From contig JAVBKU010000003.1 in NCBI GenBank assembly GCA_031553875.1, positions 62,001 through 126,000 on the forward strand: a DNA stretch of 64,000 nucleotides, read 5' to 3'. The position numbers and the translations under genes were made by a program. The stretch's first letter is position 1; every line of letters begins with the position of its first letter. Under the pieces are notes generated by a model, which was given only the letters and a program-made list of their open reading frames with translations, searched no databases and was not told the DNA's origin. Of the stretch, positions 25,062 to 34,085 are shown in pieces. This DNA is from JAVBKU01 sp031553875 (GTDB taxonomy: Bacteria > Bacteroidota > Bacteroidia > Bacteroidales > Rikenellaceae).

Positions 25062-26981
25062 CTACTCCAGCTCTATGGTGTAGTTACTCTTGTAGTTATT
25101 AAGTATCCACTCCTGGTTGACGAATTTCGTACCTTTGCCGCCGGTCTGGGTGAACTTATACGGCACCTGGAGCAGTTGCATGGAGCTGTCGTTGATCTTA
25201 TATGCCATCTGGCGGCCATAGGTGCGCATGGCGCTCACGAACAGTTTCGTAACGTCGTATCCCCTGTACGAGTAGAGCGTCGGCACACTACCGAAGGCGC
25301 TGATATAGGCCCGATTAAAGGCGTTCACAGAGGCGTCGGTACGGTCGGCGTGGTAATTGCTCACGTACGACAGTTCGAGTTTGAAGAAGAGATTCACGTC
25401 GATATTCCTGAACCGCGACCACTTCGAACTGCCCACCACCTTGATATAAGGATTCATGATACCCCTCGCCGCAAAGTTGGTTTGTATCGAGCTTATGCGC
25501 GCGAGTATCTCGTCGATCACGTTCTCGTTGGCGGCCAGGACCACGAATACGTTATCCACATCCTTCTTGAACAGGCCTTCGAGTTCCGTCACCCCGGTCT
25601 GCCTCGAATAGTTGAAGCGCGTCACCCCCCACGGCGGCAGGGTCTGGGCTATTTCCTGGCTGAATTCGGGGTCGTCGTCATCGGTGGAGATCACCACTAT
25701 ATTGCGGCCACCGGTAAACAGCTTCTTGAGCTTTGCATTCTTGGTATCCTGCGGAGGGGCCACCTGGAAGGTGAACGAATTGCCCCTGCCATTCAGCGGG
25801 GCGAGGGGCGAGATGATCGGCACCCTGCGTTCCGCGGCGAAATCCGCAATGGCGTTGTAGCTCTCCTCGTACACGGGGCCGATTATGAGATGGGCTTCGA
25901 GCATCACCGAGGCGAGTTCATTAGTGGCCCTGAGGGTCGATTCGGCCGTGCGGCCCACGTCGACAAGGTCGATATGTGTGGATATACCCTTGGCTTTCAA
26001 CTGTTCGAGGGCTATAAGCGAACCGTTGTAGAACTCCACGAACGATTTGTCCTGTCCCGCGTCGTTCAAGGGGAGCAGCATAACCACATTTATGACGCCC
26101 CGTCCGTCCGACGCTATGCGGGCGTCGGTGGTGTCGGAGCTGAAGGCTCCGCCCAACGACCACCTGCTCCTGGGCGAGTATTCCGTACCCTGCCTTACCC
26201 ATTCAGATGAGGTTACCGGCTTCGCCGCCTCGGTGCCGGCGGCCTTGGCCGCCGCTTGAGCCCGGGCTGAAGGTATCTTGAGGATGTCGCCCGTGTGTAG
26301 ACCGTCGCGGAGCAATTCGACGTTATATTTCTGTATTGAATCTATTCTTACGAAGAACTTCCGGCTTATGGAGTAGAGCGTTTCGCCCTGCTCGACGATA
26401 TGGTGAGTGAACTCCGGCGACACACTGTTGAGCGTCGTCTTATATTCCTGCATCTGGGAGTCGATCTGTGCGGCGGAAGTCTCGCCGATCTCCTTTTTGC
26501 GGATGTTTATCTTCTGGCCTATGGATAGTATGGCGGGGTCGAAGCCAGGGTTGTCCTCCATGAGCGTCGACACGGATATCCCGTAGCGTTTGGCGATGGA
26601 GTAGGCCGTCTCGCCCTGATTCACGGTGTGCACTTCGAATAGGCGCCTTTGCTGTTTGGGTGTGAGCGGCTGAGCGTCGGCAGTAACGGCGGGGGCGGGG
26701 ACCTTTATCAGTTGGCCTATCGACAGCACCTCGGCGGAGTGGGGATTGGCCTTAACGATGCTCGCCACGTCGACCCCATAGAGGCGCGATATGGACGAAA
26801 GCGTCTCGCCCTTGCTTACGGAGTGTACGTAGTAACGTATCCCGTCGATACTTATAAGACTCTTGCTCCTTTCAGGGGCGGGGGCGTCGATGGCCACCTG
26901 CGAAGCGGCGGTTGTCTGGGCCGGGGCCTGTATGGCCAGCATCAAGGCCGGGAGTATGGTCAGTAGGATTATTCGTCCCAT
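25062..26981 (-). CDS. Exported LysM protein with periplasmic-binding-protein-like domain
   Basis: 639 residues. Signal peptide (about 1-22, LPALMLAIQAPAQ). Three LysM modules at about 50-94 (HSVSKGETLSSISRLYGVD), 116-160 (HTVNQGETAYSIAKRYGIS) and 193-240 (HIVEQGETLYSISRKFFV). From about residue 300 a type 1 periplasmic-binding fold (INVVMLLPLNDAG, LIIGPVYEESYNAIADFAAE, RRVPIISPLAPLNG), as in LivJ or LpoA. It probably binds peptidoglycan in the periplasm; ligand unknown. 51 nt after the exonuclease gene, so probably in the dnaN transcript. Confidence 0.85.
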   Translation of the reverse strand: MGRIILLTILPALMLAIQAPAQTTAASQVAIDAPAPERSKSLISIDGIRYYVHSVSKGETLSSISRLYGVDVASIVKANPHSAEVLSIGQLIKVPAPAVTADAQPLTPKQQRRLFEVHTVNQGETAYSIAKRYGISVSTLMEDNPGFDPAILSIGQKINIRKKEIGETSAAQIDSQMQEYKTTLNSVSPEFTHHIVEQGETLYSISRKFFVRIDSIQKYNVELLRDGLHTGDILKIPSARAQAAAKAAGTEAAKPVTSSEWVRQGTEYSPRSRWSLGGAFSSDTTDARIASDGRGVINVVMLLPLNDAGQDKSFVEFYNGSLIALEQLKAKGISTHIDLVDVGRTAESTLRATNELASVMLEAHLIIGPVYEESYNAIADFAAERRVPIISPLAPLNGRGNSFTFQVAPPQDTKNAKLKKLFTGGRNIVVISTDDDDPEFSQEIAQTLPPWGVTRFNYSRQTGVTELEGLFKKDVDNVFVVLAANENVIDEILARISSIQTNFAARGIMNPYIKVVGSSKWSRFRNIDVNLFFKLELSYVSNYHADRTDASVNAFNRAYISAFGSVPTLYSYRGYDVTKLFVSAMRTYGRQMAYKINDSSMQLLQVPYKFTQTGGKGTKFVNQEWILNNYKSNYTIELE

Positions 26982-27032
26982 CGCGATAAGAATATATGGT
27001 TGCCGCCCAATAACGTGGGGGCGGCAGTGTTT

Positions 27033-27809
27033 TTATTTCGTCAGGGCAGATTCCCTGAGTCGTATCTCTGTTATGATCTTCTTGGTGTGGAGCGGGAAGT
27101 CGCCGTTCATCATCCACGAGTAGTAGCTCGGTTCCTCCCTGAATACGTCGGCCACGGTGCGTCCCTTGTGCTTGCCGAAGCTGAACACCTCCACGCCCTT
27201 GTCGTTGAGTACGACCCTTCCGGCGAAGTCGACGTTCTGCGTACGTGACGAGAACTCAGAGAGGAAGCTCACGTCGTTCTGCAGGTCGTCGGGGTACCTG
27301 TCCAACTGCGACATCAGCACCTCGTATGTGGCCAGCGTGTCGGCCTCGGCCGAGTGGGCGTCAGAAAGCTCCTTGCCGCAGTAGAATTTATAGGCCGCCA
27401 CCAGCGTCCTCTGCTCCATGCGGTGGAATATATTCTGTACGTCGATGAATCTACTCTTACTAAAATCCACGTCCACCCCCGCGCGCAGGAACTCCTCGAC
27501 CAACAGCGGCACGTCGAACTTGTTGGAATTGTAACCCGCGAAATCGCATCCCTCGATATACGAGTAGAGCGACTTGGACACCTCCTTGAACGTGTGACAG
27601 TCGGCCACGTCGGCATCGGTGATACCGTGCACGGCCGTAGCTTCGGGCGGTATGGGCATCTGGGGGTTGAGGCGGCGGGTCTTGACCTCCTTCTCCCCGT
27701 CCGGGCCTATTTTGACCAGCGATATTTCCACGATACGATCCTTGCACGGGTCTATCCCGGTGGTTTCGAGGTCGAGGAATACGATAGGGTTCTTGAGGTT
27801 GAGTTGCAT
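27033..27809 (-). CDS. DEDDh 3'-5' exonuclease (DnaQ/ExoX-like)
   Basis: 258 residues. Exo I is FLDLETTG (Asp13, Glu15), Exo II lies near NSNKFDVPLL, and Exo III is HSAEADTLAT with the His and Asp of the DEDDh class. A separate C-terminal module has FSFGKHKGRTVADV and PSYYSWMMNGD, the ExoX-like C-terminal motif. Could be a proofreading epsilon subunit or a stand-alone repair exonuclease; its place directly after dnaN is suggestive but the ExoX tail favours repair. Confidence 0.88.
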   Translation of the reverse strand: MQLNLKNPIVFLDLETTGIDPCKDRIVEISLVKIGPDGEKEVKTRRLNPQMPIPPEATAVHGITDADVADCHTFKEVSKSLYSYIEGCDFAGYNSNKFDVPLLVEEFLRAGVDVDFSKSRFIDVQNIFHRMEQRTLVAAYKFYCGKELSDAHSAEADTLATYEVLMSQLDRYPDDLQNDVSFLSEFSSRTQNVDFAGRVVLNDKGVEVFSFGKHKGRTVADVFREEPSYYSWMMNGDFPLHTKKIITEIRLRESALTK

Positions 27810-27862
27810 CGGGCTTGGGTTTTTAGAACATGTTTGAAAATTAAGGCATGCTCTTGTAATGC

Positions 27863-27891
27863 GGGCGGGCCTGCGGAGGGCAGGCCCGCCC
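27863..27891 (-). repeat. GC-rich hairpin between dnaN and the exonuclease gene
   Basis: Perfect 11-bp stem GGGCGGGCCTG / CAGGCCCGCCC with a 7-nt loop, 15 nt after the dnaN stop. No T-tract follows on the minus strand, so it may attenuate or stabilise the mRNA rather than terminate it. Confidence 0.55.
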
Positions 27892-27905
27892 TTGGTTATT
27901 TGCCG

Positions 27906-29033
27906 TTAGGCGTTGATCATCATGGGCATCAGGAGCATCAGCGTCTCCAGCGCCTGTTTCTCTTCGTACACGGGTTTGAACACGCCGGCCCTTGTCGAGT
28001 CGGCCAGTTCTACCGATACGCTCTCTGTTTCGAGGTTGGTGAGTATCTCCACCAGGAACGTCGACTTGAAACCGATGGTTATCGCTCCGCCGTCGTAGCT
28101 GCACGCCACCCTTTCCTGTGCCGACACCGAGTAGTCGAGGTCCTGCGCCGCGAGGTTGATCACGTTCTTGGCTATATCGAGCTTGATGAGGTTGGTCGCC
28201 TGGTTGGAGCACACCGCCACGCGCTTGATGCCGTTGAGCAGTTCCACACGGTTAACGAGTATTTTGTTGGGATTATTGCTCGGTATAACGGCGTTGTAGT
28301 TGGGGTAATTACCCTCGATAAGGCGGCACACGAGTGTGTAGTTCTTGAGCTCGAACTTCACGTTCTTGGCGTCGAACGACACCTTGATATCGCCATCTTC
28401 CTTGCCGAGTACGGTGCGAAGCAGGTTAGCCGGTTTCTTGGGCAGGATGAACGAGGCCTTGGTCTCGGAGGCATTCTCAGCCACGAGCTTTACCAGCTTG
28501 TGTGCGTCTGTAGCCACGAATGTGAGGTCGGCGGGCTCGATATTGATGAATACGCCGTTCATCACCGGGCGCAGTTCGTCGTCTGCGGTGGCGAATATGG
28601 TCTTGTTGATACCTGTGAGCAGGGTGCCGGGATTGATCTCGAGGCTGCTGCTATCTTCGCCTGCCACCTCCGCGGGGATGGGGTAGCTTACGCCCGATGT
28701 GCCGGGGATGGTCAGTTTACCTGTCTTCCAGCTGATGAGTATCTCCCATGAGGTTTCGTTGGCCTCGATGGTCAGGGGCTGTTCGCTGAACTCCTTCAGT
28801 GAGTCGAGCATCAGCTTGGCGGGAGCGGCGATCACGCCGTCGCGCTCGGTGCTTTCGACCTGTATCGCGCCCACGAGCGTGGTCTCGAGGTCGGAGGCGG
28901 TGATGGTCAGTGTGCCGTCCTTGAGCTGGAGGAGGAAATAGTCGAGTATGGGCAGGGTGTTCTTGTTGCTGATAACCTTGCCTGTGGTCTGCAACAGATT
29001 GAGCAGGGATGAGCTTGAAACTACGAACTTCAT
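27906..29033 (-). CDS. dnaN: DNA polymerase III beta subunit (sliding clamp)
   Basis: 375 residues, normal length, with the three-domain clamp pattern: MKFVVSSSSLLNLLQTTGKV, NTLPILDYFLLQ and ASDLETTL in domain 1, FVATDAHKLVKL in domain 2 and a C-terminal LMLLMPMMIN. It encircles DNA and tethers Pol III. Not beside dnaA here; followed by an exonuclease gene. Confidence 0.97.
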   Translation of the reverse strand: MKFVVSSSSLLNLLQTTGKVISNKNTLPILDYFLLQLKDGTLTITASDLETTLVGAIQVESTERDGVIAAPAKLMLDSLKEFSEQPLTIEANETSWEILISWKTGKLTIPGTSGVSYPIPAEVAGEDSSSLEINPGTLLTGINKTIFATADDELRPVMNGVFINIEPADLTFVATDAHKLVKLVAENASETKASFILPKKPANLLRTVLGKEDGDIKVSFDAKNVKFELKNYTLVCRLIEGNYPNYNAVIPSNNPNKILVNRVELLNGIKRVAVCSNQATNLIKLDIAKNVINLAAQDLDYSVSAQERVACSYDGGAITIGFKSTFLVEILTNLETESVSVELADSTRAGVFKPVYEEKQALETLMLLMPMMINA

Positions 29034-29131
29034 TCTTGTGAGGTTTTAATTATTTATTCTTGTTTTTATGTCTCTTTCGGCGGAAACATTGCGGCGGCCT
29101 TACGGCTGCGGCTTGCACGGTATCCTGCCGT

Positions 29132-30100
29132 TTACTTTCTGGGATTCTGCTTCAAAATCTTGTCCGCTACCTTCCTGAGCTGTGCGGCGAATTCCGGCGA
29201 TATGCCTTCGGGGGCGAAGGTCACCTTCTTGGGCGACTCTCCGTAGAGGAAGCCGTACCATACCAGACCTCCGAGGTAACATCCTGCCACTCCGGCGTGG
29301 TTGTAGTCGTAGCCCAGCTTGCCCTTATTCCAGCGCGCGCCGGTGTGGAGCGAGTTCTTGTCTGCGGGCAGGGCGGGCTCTACGGCCGTCTTGGGGTCGA
29401 AGTTGGGGTCTTTCACGAATTTCCACTTGGGGTCGCTCTGCATCATATGGAAGGCGTCGCCCACGGGCATGACCCTGATGCCTAGCTCTGCGGAAATATT
29501 GTAGTAGGCCTCATGGAGTTTGCTCCACATCTCTTCAGCGCTCTTGGCTGAGCCGAAGCTCTTGGCGTCTTCGCGGTAAGCCCATGTTTCGTGCATCACC
29601 ACTTCGGCAGTGGAGCACGCCTTAATAGAGTAGTCGCGCAGGTTCTTAGCGTAGGGGCGGAAGCTGTTTTCGTCCATCGAGAGCCTCGAGGCCTGCTGTA
29701 TGGTTATGATCTGCCACTTGTCCGAGGTGAGCAGTTCCTTGAGCGATTTACCGTTGTCGGGATCTTTGCTAAGGTCCTTCATGCGCACGGTTCCGGTGTA
29801 GGGTTTGCCGGCGGGGTCGTTGTTGTCCTTCTCGTACATCTCCACGATAGACCAGTGCCTCTCCAGAGAGCATCCGCCGAGGCCCGCGCTGCCTATGATG
29901 ATGTGGCGTCCGCGATCTTTCACTATCTCCGGAAGGAATCTGGAGGAGTTGCCGGAGAAGCTGTTACCTATGAGAAATAAGCGGAGCGTATCGTTCTGCG
30001 AAGGGTACGTGCGGCCGCCCTTGGCCATCACGGAGCCTGAAACCAATACTGCCAACAATAACGGCAAGGCTATATTGCGGATAATTGAAGATCTGGTCAT
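29132..30100 (-). CDS. Secreted SGNH-type hydrolase (DUF4886)
   Basis: 322 residues with a signal peptide (IALPLLLAVLVSGSVMA). Block I LFLIGNSFSGNSSRFLPEIV carries the GNSFS nucleophile motif of DUF4886; later blocks include IITIQQASRLS and DYNHAGVAGCYLGGLVWYG with the catalytic His. Probably an extracytoplasmic esterase acting on acylated glycans; substrate unknown. Confidence 0.82.
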   Translation of the reverse strand: MTRSSIIRNIALPLLLAVLVSGSVMAKGGRTYPSQNDTLRLFLIGNSFSGNSSRFLPEIVKDRGRHIIIGSAGLGGCSLERHWSIVEMYEKDNNDPAGKPYTGTVRMKDLSKDPDNGKSLKELLTSDKWQIITIQQASRLSMDENSFRPYAKNLRDYSIKACSTAEVVMHETWAYREDAKSFGSAKSAEEMWSKLHEAYYNISAELGIRVMPVGDAFHMMQSDPKWKFVKDPNFDPKTAVEPALPADKNSLHTGARWNKGKLGYDYNHAGVAGCYLGGLVWYGFLYGESPKKVTFAPEGISPEFAAQLRKVADKILKQNPRK

Positions 30101-30193
30101 TTCTTATGTTTTAGGTTTTATACTCTGATCGGTTTTGCGTACGCGCTCCCTCTCGTACGGGCGCGACCATGCGCGCTCGCGCGAACACAACTC

Positions 30194-30226
30194 CAAAAAT
30201 AGACAAATTTTTAGATAAAAACCAAT
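30194..30226 (-). promoter_or_regulatory. Promoter of the DUF4886 gene
   Basis: Minus-strand TATTTTTG (30194-30201), a full -7 match, with ATTG (30223-30226; one mismatch to TTTG) 21 nt upstream. It overlaps the last codons of the phosphorylase gene. Confidence 0.5.
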
Positions 30227-31086
30227 TTATCCAGGGCCATAACTATCATCTTATCAACAAAAGGCTTGTAATCCGTGTTCATCCCTTTGCTGACCCTCTG
30301 TGCGATTATGGTGCATATGGTGGCGGCCCTGTGGCCCATCAGTCGCGAGAGGCCAGCGAGAGCCGAGCCCTCCATCTCGAAGTTGGTGATCCTGCGGCCG
30401 TTATATTCGAATGATTCGATCTTGTCGTTGAGCGCAGGGTCGGCGGGCGGGATGCGCAGGTGGCGGCCTTGCGGAGCGTAGAATCCGGGAGCGGAGATAG
30501 TGATCCCGGGCGTGGTCGTGTCGGCGAACAGGGACTCCAGCTCCTGCGAACAATCCACGCAGTAGGGGGCAGGTAGGCGGCTGTCCCATCCGAGGTGGGC
30601 GGTGAGGGCGCGTTCTAACGGGAGGTCGCACACGCCGTCGCGTCCGGCGTAGAAATTGAGCAGACCGTCGAAGCCTACGGAGGTGCGCGAGAGTACGTGT
30701 TCGCCTATCTCGATGTCGGGCTGCAGTCCGCCCGAAGTGCCTAGGCGAAGCAGGGTCAACATCTTCTTATCTTCACGCTCGGTGCGGGTGCTGAAATCGA
30801 TGTTGGCCAGGGCGTCCAGCTCGTTGACCACTATGTCGATATTGTCGGTGCCTATGCCAGTGGAAATCACTGACATACGCTTGCCTTTGTAGGAGCCCGT
30901 GGCCGTGAAAAATTCGCGGTTGGATACCCGTCCCTCGACCTTGTCGAAATGGCTCGCCACGAGTTCGACCCTCCCCGGATCGCCCACGAGGATTATGGTG
31001 TCGGCCACGTCCTCGGGCCTCAGGTGTAGGTGGAATATGCTGCCGTCGCCGTTGATGATAAGCTCCGAAGGAGGTATGGTTCTCAT
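30211..31086 (-). CDS. Uridine phosphorylase-like nucleoside phosphorylase
   Basis: 291 residues, NP-I family. Phosphate loop IILVGDPGRVELVASHFD, SVISTGIGTDNIDIVVNEL, RLGTSGGLQPDIEIGEHV and the substrate-pocket segment TNFEMEGSALAGLSRLMGH. Splits uridine or a related nucleoside with phosphate in salvage. Udp is the best match, but a relaxed pyrimidine/purine specificity cannot be excluded. Confidence 0.88.
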   Translation of the reverse strand: MRTIPPSELIINGDGSIFHLHLRPEDVADTIILVGDPGRVELVASHFDKVEGRVSNREFFTATGSYKGKRMSVISTGIGTDNIDIVVNELDALANIDFSTRTEREDKKMLTLLRLGTSGGLQPDIEIGEHVLSRTSVGFDGLLNFYAGRDGVCDLPLERALTAHLGWDSRLPAPYCVDCSQELESLFADTTTPGITISAPGFYAPQGRHLRIPPADPALNDKIESFEYNGRRITNFEMEGSALAGLSRLMGHRAATICTIIAQRVSKGMNTDYKPFVDKMIVMALDKLVFI

Positions 31087-31122
31087 AATTTGTTGTTTAA
31101 TAGGTTTGACAGTTTTATTTCA

Positions 31123-31220
31123 GTCTGCCGCCGGCGAAGGGCGAAAACGAGCCTAAGGCGAGGAGCAGCCCGCCGCATTGGGGCGGCGGCGGACTGCCGA
31201 CCTTTACGTCGCAAAGGTCG
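31123..31220 (+). repeat. Dispersed intergenic repeat family 2, copy D1, with companion stem-loop
   Basis: Body 31123-31196 flanked by imperfect inverted ends GTCTGCCGCC / GGCGGCGGAC, including GAGCCTAAGGCGAGGAGCAG and CCCGCCGCATTGGGGCGGCG. It is followed at once by stem CGACCTTT / AAAGGTCG (31198-31220). Nearly identical to 37503-37601; a diverged copy lies at 35460-35580. Sits between divergent genes. Confidence 0.85.
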
Positions 31221-31323
31221 AACCAATCTAAAGAATAACTTTTAAAAGGTATCTTAATTGTTATTCTGCTATAAAAGTAATTATTTTGTAGCGAAAATCA
31301 TACCCTAATATAGTTTAACCGAC

Positions 31324-32709
31324 ATGACCCTTATCAAATCCATCTCAGGCATACGCGGCACCATAGGCGGCGCCGAGGGCGACAACCTCACTCCGTCCGA
31401 CCTTGTGAAATTCACAGCCTCATACTGCAAGTGGCTCCGCAAGAGCGCCCCGCAAGGCAGGCTCAAGGTAGTGCTGGGGCGTGATGCTCGTATTTCGGGC
31501 GAGATGGTGGCCGACATAGTGCGCGGCACGATGCTCTCATGTGGGGTCGACGTGGTGGACGTGGGTCTGTGTACCACTCCGGGCGTGGAATTGGCCGTGG
31601 TGCATTACTCCGCTAACGGCGGTATAATCCTTACAGCCAGCCACAACCCCAAGCAGTGGAACGCCCTCAAGCTCCTTAATTCCAAAGGAGAATTCCTGAA
31701 CGATGCCGACGGCAAGAAAGTACTCTCCTATGCTTCGGCGGGTAGCTACGATTTTGTAGACGTTGACAGTATCGGTAAGGTGGTGGCATCGGAAAGTTAC
31801 GATAAAAAGCATATAGAGCAGGTATTGGCGCTGGGTCTCGTAGACGTTGAGGCTGTGCGCAAGAGAGGCTTTAAAGTGGTCGTGGACGGGGTTAATTCCG
31901 TTGGAGGTACAATTATTCCCGCGTTGCTGAAAGCTATGGGTGTCGAGGTGGTAGAGCTATACTGTACCCCCAACGGGCAGTTCCCACACAATCCCGAACC
32001 TCTGCCTGAACACCTGACCGAAATATCCGCTGTCGTACGCCGCGAGAAGGCCGACCTGGGTGTCGTGGTCGACCCCGACGTCGACCGCCTGGCATTCGTC
32101 AACGAAGACGGCACCATGTTCGGCGAGGAGTACACCCTTGTGGCCGTGGCCGATTACGTGCTGTCGCATACCAAAGGCGCGACCGTTTCCAACCTTAGTT
32201 CGTCGAGGGCATTGAGGGATGTGACCCAGGCGCACGGGTGCGAGTATTCAGCTGCCGCCGTGGGTGAGGTGAACGTGGTGGCCAAGATGAAGGAAGTGGG
32301 TGCTGTGATAGGCGGCGAAGGTAACGGCGGGGTAATATATCCCGAGTCGCACTATGGCCGCGACGCGCTTGTCGGCGCGGCACTGTTCCTTACGCTGCTG
32401 GCCAAGTCAGGGAAGAAGATATCGGAACTCAGGGCCTCTTGCCCCGAATATTACATATCGAAAAATAAGATAGAACTCACCCCGGGGATCGACGTAGACG
32501 GCATACTTGCCAATATGAAAAAGAAGTACGCCGACCAACGGGTCAACGATATCGACGGCGTGAAAATTGACTTTCCCACGGAGTGGGTGCACCTGCGTAA
32601 GAGTAATACCGAGCCCATTATACGCATCTATAGCGAAAGCCGCGACAAGGCCTCGGCCGATGCCCTGGCGGAGAAGATAATAGCTGATATTAAGGGTTTT
32701 GTGAAGTAG
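31324..32709 (+). CDS. glmM: Phosphoglucosamine mutase
   Basis: Converts glucosamine-6-phosphate to glucosamine-1-phosphate for UDP-GlcNAc synthesis. 461 residues. Catalytic phosphoserine Ser106 in TASHNPKQWN; metal loop DPDVDRLAFV; sugar loop GGEGNGGVIYP; phosphate loop RKSNTEPIIRIY. Could be called a phosphomannomutase/phosphoglucomutase by similarity, but the single-copy context and motif details fit GlmM. Confidence 0.9.
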   Translation: MTLIKSISGIRGTIGGAEGDNLTPSDLVKFTASYCKWLRKSAPQGRLKVVLGRDARISGEMVADIVRGTMLSCGVDVVDVGLCTTPGVELAVVHYSANGGIILTASHNPKQWNALKLLNSKGEFLNDADGKKVLSYASAGSYDFVDVDSIGKVVASESYDKKHIEQVLALGLVDVEAVRKRGFKVVVDGVNSVGGTIIPALLKAMGVEVVELYCTPNGQFPHNPEPLPEHLTEISAVVRREKADLGVVVDPDVDRLAFVNEDGTMFGEEYTLVAVADYVLSHTKGATVSNLSSSRALRDVTQAHGCEYSAAAVGEVNVVAKMKEVGAVIGGEGNGGVIYPESHYGRDALVGAALFLTLLAKSGKKISELRASCPEYYISKNKIELTPGIDVDGILANMKKKYADQRVNDIDGVKIDFPTEWVHLRKSNTEPIIRIYSESRDKASADALAEKIIADIKGFVK

Positions 32710-32770
32710 GCGTCAGCGCCATAGACGCGTTAAGAGTAAATCCTGAGAGGAACTCTGAGCCCGGAAACTG

Positions 32771-32800
32771 AGGCGGCCGACATGAAAGTGTCGGCCGCCT
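32771..32800 (+). terminator. Hairpin terminator of glmM
   Basis: AGGCGGCCGACA / TGTCGGCCGCCT 12-bp stem with a 6-nt loop, followed by GCTGTTTTGG. The T-run is short. Confidence 0.65.
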
Positions 32801-32808
32801 GCTGTTTT

Positions 32809-32880
32809 GGGATTGTCGTGGAGACAATCCCTTGCCGCCGCCCCAGGCACGAAGTGCCTCGGGGGGATGGGGCGGCGGCA
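32809..32880 (-). repeat. Two-hairpin element related to repeat family 2
   Basis: First stem GGGATTGTC / GACAATCCC (32809-32831), then TGCCGCCGCCCCA / TGGGGCGGCGGCA (32833-32880) enclosing GGCAC-GAA-GTGCC. Read on the minus strand it has the family 2 order: a body with the TGGGGCGGCGGC box followed by a separate stem-loop. The interior differs from D1/D2/E. Confidence 0.6.
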
Positions 32881-32936
32881 GGTGTCTTTCTGTGTTAAGT
32901 ATAGGATTGTCAGCGTCACGGCACATCTAAAATAAA

Positions 32937-32961
32937 CGGCCGCAGCAATCAGCTGCGGCCG
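32937..32961. terminator. Hairpin between converging glmM and DUF4924 genes
   Basis: CGGCCGCAG / CTGCGGCCG with a 7-nt loop, A-rich before and TTAAAA after. Likely serves the minus-strand or both transcripts. Confidence 0.6.
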
Positions 32962-32993
32962 TTAAAAGCTACCATTAGTTTTCTCCCTCGAAC

Positions 32994-33554
32994 TTATTCT
33001 TCCTTAAACAAATCTATCTCGCCCCTTTCCGCCTTATGGAACATAGTTGCCAATTCGGCCACTACGGGTGAGATAAGCGACAGGACACTTTCTATATACG
33101 CCCCCTTGCTCTCATCCTTTTTTATGCGATAAAGCACCACGGCGTACAGCGCCCTGAAATATAGCTCGACGTCCGAAATGTCCTGCTTGCCGAGCTTCTC
33201 GCGAAGGGTGCCTAGTTCCGGCTCGAGAGCGGCGTAAAGTGAGCGGTAGCGTTCGCCGTCGGGGAGGCTCAACAGCCTGAGGTGCATGTTGTTGAGGTCG
33301 TCGATAAGGTGTTTCGTGTGGTCGAGATGGCCATTCTCCTCCTTACCCTCCTGGCGCAGCAGATTGATAAATTCCATGTACCACAGGAACAGCGCTTGCT
33401 TCTCGTCCTCCGAGAGATTGTCGCGTGTCTGCACCAGCTGCGAATAGACCGCCTCGGGGCTGAATTGCAGGGCTCTCATCAGGTCCTCCAACTGCCACAG
33501 ATAGAGGATGTATTCGGCTATGTTATCTTTGCGTTTGGCTTGGGCGATATACAT
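32994..33554 (-). CDS. DUF4924 family protein
   Basis: 186 residues beginning MYIAQAKRKDNIAEYILYLW, the family's typical N-terminus, and mostly alpha-helical (LEDLMRALQF, LFLWYMEFINLLRQEGK, HLDHTKHLIDDLNN). No signal peptide or membrane segment. Restricted to Bacteroidota as far as I know; function unknown. Downstream neighbour of hslR in the same direction, 57 nt gap. Confidence 0.85.
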   Translation of the reverse strand: MYIAQAKRKDNIAEYILYLWQLEDLMRALQFSPEAVYSQLVQTRDNLSEDEKQALFLWYMEFINLLRQEGKEENGHLDHTKHLIDDLNNMHLRLLSLPDGERYRSLYAALEPELGTLREKLGKQDISDVELYFRALYAVVLYRIKKDESKGAYIESVLSLISPVVAELATMFHKAERGEIDLFKEE

Positions 33555-33611
33555 GATAATAAGATACTTAAGTGTATTTGAGCGCGCGGACAGGCTGTGG
33601 GGTGGGATCAG

Positions 33612-34022
33612 TTACTCCCCGTCGTTCCAATCCTCCGGCGAATCGAAATAAAAATCCTCCATCAATGCCTCGATCTCCCTGCGGTCGCGCTTGGTGGGGC
33701 GTCCCGCTCCCCGGTCGCGCGTGAGGAACAGCCCGTTGGGAGCGGAGGTGAGCTTATCCAACTCCTTCTGCGGCGTGACGTTCTGCATGTAGAGCTCGAG
33801 ATTTTTTGCAGGTTGGCGGCTGGGGGCCAGGTCGATAACCCTGAACGAGAACGTCGCCAACGGCTTACGCACCTTCACCACGTCGCCGGGCTTCACCTCG
33901 CGGGCGGGTTTGACGGGGGAGTCGCCTATGGTGATCTTGTTGCCCTTGCAGGCCTCGGCCGCTTCCGACCGGGTCTTGAACAACCTCATCGTCCAGAGCC
34001 ATTTGTCTACGCGCGTTCCCAT
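33612..34022 (-). CDS. hslR: S4-domain RNA-binding protein, Hsp15-like
   Basis: 136 residues. The S4 domain occupies about 1-60 (RVDKWLWTMRLFKTRSEAAE, VKPAREVKPGDVVKVR), followed by a basic tail RPTKRDRREIEALM. Hsp15 binds 50S subunits carrying stranded peptidyl-tRNA; the neighbouring pth gene, which hydrolyses peptidyl-tRNA, fits that role. Gap to pth 63 nt. Confidence 0.87.
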   Translation of the reverse strand: MGTRVDKWLWTMRLFKTRSEAAEACKGNKITIGDSPVKPAREVKPGDVVKVRKPLATFSFRVIDLAPSRQPAKNLELYMQNVTPQKELDKLTSAPNGLFLTRDRGAGRPTKRDRREIEALMEDFYFDSPEDWNDGE

Positions 34023-34085
34023 ATTTCAGGATGGATTATAAGTTGCCAGGAAAGGCCGATCCATACACCGGACCCACCTCCAAGG

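Noticed and set aside
24963..26210. Open frame of 415 codons on the plus strand
   Set aside because: It lies fully opposite the LysM/receptor gene. The sequence is His/Arg/Val-rich with no motif, a codon-usage shadow. The same applies to other long antisense frames, for example opposite atpD, rel, htpG and dnaN.
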